From Christensenella sp. UBA1224 (lineage in GTDB: Bacteria; Bacillota; Clostridia; Christensenellales; Aristaeellaceae), in NCBI GenBank assembly GCA_002309235.1, contig DBXA01000154.1, positions 17,776 through 23,326 on the forward strand: DNA of 5,551 nt, in the 5' to 3' direction. The notes under the pieces are model-generated. The model had not been told where the DNA came from. It ran no database searches and saw only the letters and a list, made by a program, of their open reading frames with translations. Both the position numbers and the translations under genes were made by a program. This document shows, piece after piece, positions 3,620 through 5,551 of the stretch (positions within the stretch are counted from its first letter, which is position 1; each line of letters opens with the position of its first letter).

Positions 3620-5551
3620 TCAGGTAAATGCTCCGATATCGACCCACATAACAGGCCTGACCGCGGATTTGGAATAATTGACCCAGTCTCCTGCGAGATA
3701 CAACGAACCATCCCCCAGGACGCCTGCCGCACGGTTGTGTCCATTCCCTGCCGTCCGCAGCCACCAGGAGCAGGAAGGCTTTCCATCCACGAGATTATTG
3801 CTGCTCGTCATTACTCCCCTGGCAACAGCCTGATCTGTCGGAGCGCATGCGCGGCTGTCATTATCCGTAAAATACTTTTCCGCTTCCGCAGCGCTCAGCA
3901 AAAATATCCTGTCACGGGTACTTTCCCCATCGGATAGGCCCCATTTATTATACCCCGCTTTTATATCCGTGTAGAAAATCTTGCTCTTCTCCGTGCCGGT
4001 AAAAGCCGTATTGTAGAAATCTCCGTTCAGCCACTTTCGCAGTGAACAGTTCTCCCATGTCACATTTGTTTTTGTCGAATGATACTGCCTGCAATCCAGA
4101 GCGTACCGGCTGATCAGCAAAGCTTTCCCATCCTGCACATCCAGCACAAGCCATTCTATCGGTGTATTGTCCGTACCGCCCTTGGTCTGCGCATAATGCC
4201 CGAAGGAAACAGAACGGCCTGCCGTAAGCGTCTTATCGATATCCAGCGGGATCCAAACGACCACTTTATCATATGCTTCCGTTCTGATAAGACGTATGTG
4301 TATCTGTGACCCCGGATGATCATTTTCTCCGTAATATGTATAGATCAGTCCAAAGCCTTCCTTGTTGTTGAACAAGGCGTTCATATCTCCAGCCACATTC
4401 GCATTCAGTGAGGAATTTGTCCACACCCCATCCGTCAGGACATTGCTGCTATAGTAATGGTCCTTCATGGAAGCATGCAGTTTTTCGATCGTGCTCCTTG
4501 AATCCCCGCTGCCTGTCGTGAGATTTGTTACCAAAGCAAACCAATCCCTGCTGCCGTCCTGATAATCACAGACATCGGCAAATTCAAAGGTCACGCCAAG
4601 GAAAGTTATCTCAGTATCCGCTTCCGGACCACTCCACCACCATTCGATCCCATCACTGGTGGCATGGCCCTGGTCGCCGAACACCGCGTTCATTTTATCT
4701 CTCATGGAAGTCCCATCCGACGGCATCGTATACCAATTCAGCAGGATATCCCAATTTCCTCTGCCGGCATTCCAAACAACGTCAAAGATCTGCTGGCTGC
4801 CTGCTTTCTGAGGCGTCGCTGTCGGGACAGATTTAGGAACCGGAGAAGGCTTCGGCGTCAGCTTTGACACAGGTTTCGGCGTCTTGGTCGGGTTTGGCGT
4901 AGTCGTCGGCTTCGGCACAGGTGTCGGGTAAACCGTCGGGACCGGCGTCGCCTTCGGTGTGGGAACCGGTGTAGGCGTTGGTACCGGTGTCGGAGCCGTT
5001 ATTGCCAAGGCTTCCCGATAAAGGTCATCGCTGTCACGCCAGTTCAGCCCCTCCAGGGCCTCCGCCGCTTCCTCGTATTTTCCCGCTTCATACAGCGCTT
5101 TTCCCTGCGCATACGCTTTCCCTGTCAGATCGATCTGGCGGTCGAATGAATCCAGCACATCGCGTATCCCGGCATAGCTGTGCCAGGCTTCGGCATATTC
5201 TCCGCTCTCTTCCTCAATCCTCGCACCGATATACTCGATCAGATCGCCGCACAGAGGCAGACCGTTTTCAATGAGTGATGCCCCAAAGCTCTCATCACCT
5301 TCAAGCAATGTCAGGCGATACATCGCCGTTTCCAGATCCGGATCTTCTTCTCCCGCCTCATCCAGAAGGTATATATCCGCAAGCGCCTGCGCGTACTGCT
5401 TATAGTTCTTCGCCTCCAGGTAGTTCCCCGCTTTTTCGAAGTAACTGACCGCCTGCTGCGCCTGCTGGTATGTCATTTCCCTGAGCCCCGCTATGCCCAT
5501 GCCGTAATAACCCGACTGGTCAAAGACCGCCTGCGCCGGGACAATGCCCGC
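3620..5551 (-). CDS. Secreted multidomain protein B, paralogue of A, 5' end cut by the window edge
   Basis: The frame is open to the last base, giving 643 residues in the window. The methionine at 5500 is not the start: it corresponds to Met33 of protein A, and the codons before it read AGIVPAQAVFDQSGYYG, the end of the same signal peptide with its AQA cleavage site. By comparison with A, about 15 codons lie beyond the edge, for roughly 658 aa. Numbering from the 5500 Met: TPR-like helical region to about 168, Pro/Thr/Lys linker 169-235, unrecognised middle domain 237-419 (FDVVWNAGRGNWDILLNW at 239-256), DUF6273-like domain 428-623 with VSFGHYAQT (431-439), WENCSLRKWLN (482-492), WWLRTAG (579-585) and VRPVMWVD (614-621). 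The N-terminal region is about 85% identical to A by hand alignment, the middle and C-terminal domains only about 50-60%. No cell-wall anchor is visible. It is the upstream gene of the pair. Confidence 0.9.
   Translation of the reverse strand, partial: AGIVPAQAVFDQSGYYGMGIAGLREMTYQQAQQAVSYFEKAGNYLEAKNYKQYAQALADIYLLDEAGEEDPDLETAMYRLTLLEGDESFGASLIENGLPLCGDLIEYIGARIEEESGEYAEAWHSYAGIRDVLDSFDRQIDLTGKAYAQGKALYEAGKYEEAAEALEGLNWRDSDDLYREALAITAPTPVPTPTPVPTPKATPVPTVYPTPVPKPTTTPNPTKTPKPVSKLTPKPSPVPKSVPTATPQKAGSQQIFDVVWNAGRGNWDILLNWYTMPSDGTSMRDKMNAVFGDQGHATSDGIEWWWSGPEADTEITFLGVTFEFADVCDYQDGSRDWFALVTNLTTGSGDSRSTIEKLHASMKDHYYSSNVLTDGVWTNSSLNANVAGDMNALFNNKEGFGLIYTYYGENDHPGSQIHIRLIRTEAYDKVVVWIPLDIDKTLTAGRSVSFGHYAQTKGGTDNTPIEWLVLDVQDGKALLISRYALDCRQYHSTKTNVTWENCSLRKWLNGDFYNTAFTGTEKSKIFYTDIKAGYNKWGLSDGESTRDRIFLLSAAEAEKYFTDNDSRACAPTDQAVARGVMTSSNNLVDGKPSCSWWLRTAGNGHNRAAGVLGDGSLYLAGDWVNYSKSAVRPVMWVDIGAFT
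4796..4996 (-). repeat. Low-complexity Pro-Thr/Lys linker coding repeat in protein B
   Basis: About 67 codons encode a linker such as TPVPTPTPVPTPKATPVPT followed by a Lys-rich half (TKTPKPVSKLTPKPSP). It is longer and more basic than the equivalent linker in A, which is Ser-rich with only one or two basic positions. The difference suggests repeat expansion and drift since duplication and would give B a positively charged stalk. Confidence 0.85.
5029..5551 (-). repeat. Long direct repeat, copy in gene B (5' region shared with gene A)
   Basis: This is the partner of 2971-3487, in the same orientation and about 2.06 kb away. It covers the end of the signal peptide and the whole helical N-terminal region. 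It carries six extra bases relative to the A copy. The right end is set by the window, not by loss of similarity. Confidence 0.88.

Noticed and set aside
1640..3773. Active diversity-generating retroelement variable regions at the ends of A and B.
   Set aside because: The two 3' ends differ at many C/G/T-only positions and at synonymous sites, not mainly at adenines, and no template repeat or reverse transcriptase is in the window. Kept only as a weak hypothesis for the family.
3332..3937. A 201-codon + strand frame crossing the start of gene A, the spacer and the end of gene B.
   Set aside because: It is antisense to conserved coding sequence in both paralogues and has no recognisable features.
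5498..5500. The methionine codon here as the start of protein B.
   Set aside because: The open frame continues to the window edge and encodes the end of the same signal peptide seen in A (AGIVPAQA). This Met aligns with internal Met33 of A.
1..5551. Mobile element, tRNA, rRNA or CRISPR content.
   Set aside because: No transposase or integrase motifs, no terminal inverted repeats, no tRNA-like cloverleaf and no regularly spaced repeats were seen. The only long repeats are the paralogous gene halves and the Pro-rich linkers.

Overview
The window looks like chromosomal DNA from a Gram-positive anaerobe of the Bacillota, most likely class Clostridia. This is inferred from strong AGGAGG-type ribosome binding sites, moderate GC content, an AbrB-like regulator/ABC-2 transporter operon of the kind common in that group, and large secreted proteins with Pro-Thr/Ser linkers ending in a DUF6273-type domain. 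No species can be named from the sequence alone.

Layout. Left third, + strand: a tightly packed operon. The C-terminal 44 residues of a probable AbrB/SpoVT-type DNA-binding regulator (1-135) overlap by 11 bases an ABC transporter ATPase (125-976), which overlaps by 4 bases (ATGA) a small six-helix ABC-2 type permease (973-1623). The regulator probably controls a small exporter whose substrate cannot be read from sequence. Right two thirds, - strand, convergent with that operon: two tandem paralogous genes for large secreted proteins. The upstream paralogue B (3620-5551) loses its start and most of its signal peptide beyond the right edge. The downstream paralogue A (1631-3532, 633 aa) is complete. 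Each has the order signal peptide, helical TPR-like region, Pro-rich low-complexity linker, an unrecognised middle domain, and a C-terminal DUF6273-like domain. An 87-bp spacer separates them. Only 7 bp separate the permease stop from the stop of A, and an 8-bp perfect inverted repeat straddles that junction.

Most notable observation: the paralogues are mosaics. In the 5' part, 30 consecutive codons encode identical residues with only 3 synonymous changes. In the last ~42 codons of the DUF6273 region, 10 of 17 identical non-Trp residues use different codons, and about half of the residues differ. Selection on protein alone does not easily explain such different synonymous divergence. It points to gene conversion or recombination homogenising the 5' ends while the secreted C-terminal domains remain distinct. 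No mobile element, RNA gene, CRISPR array or reverse transcriptase is visible.
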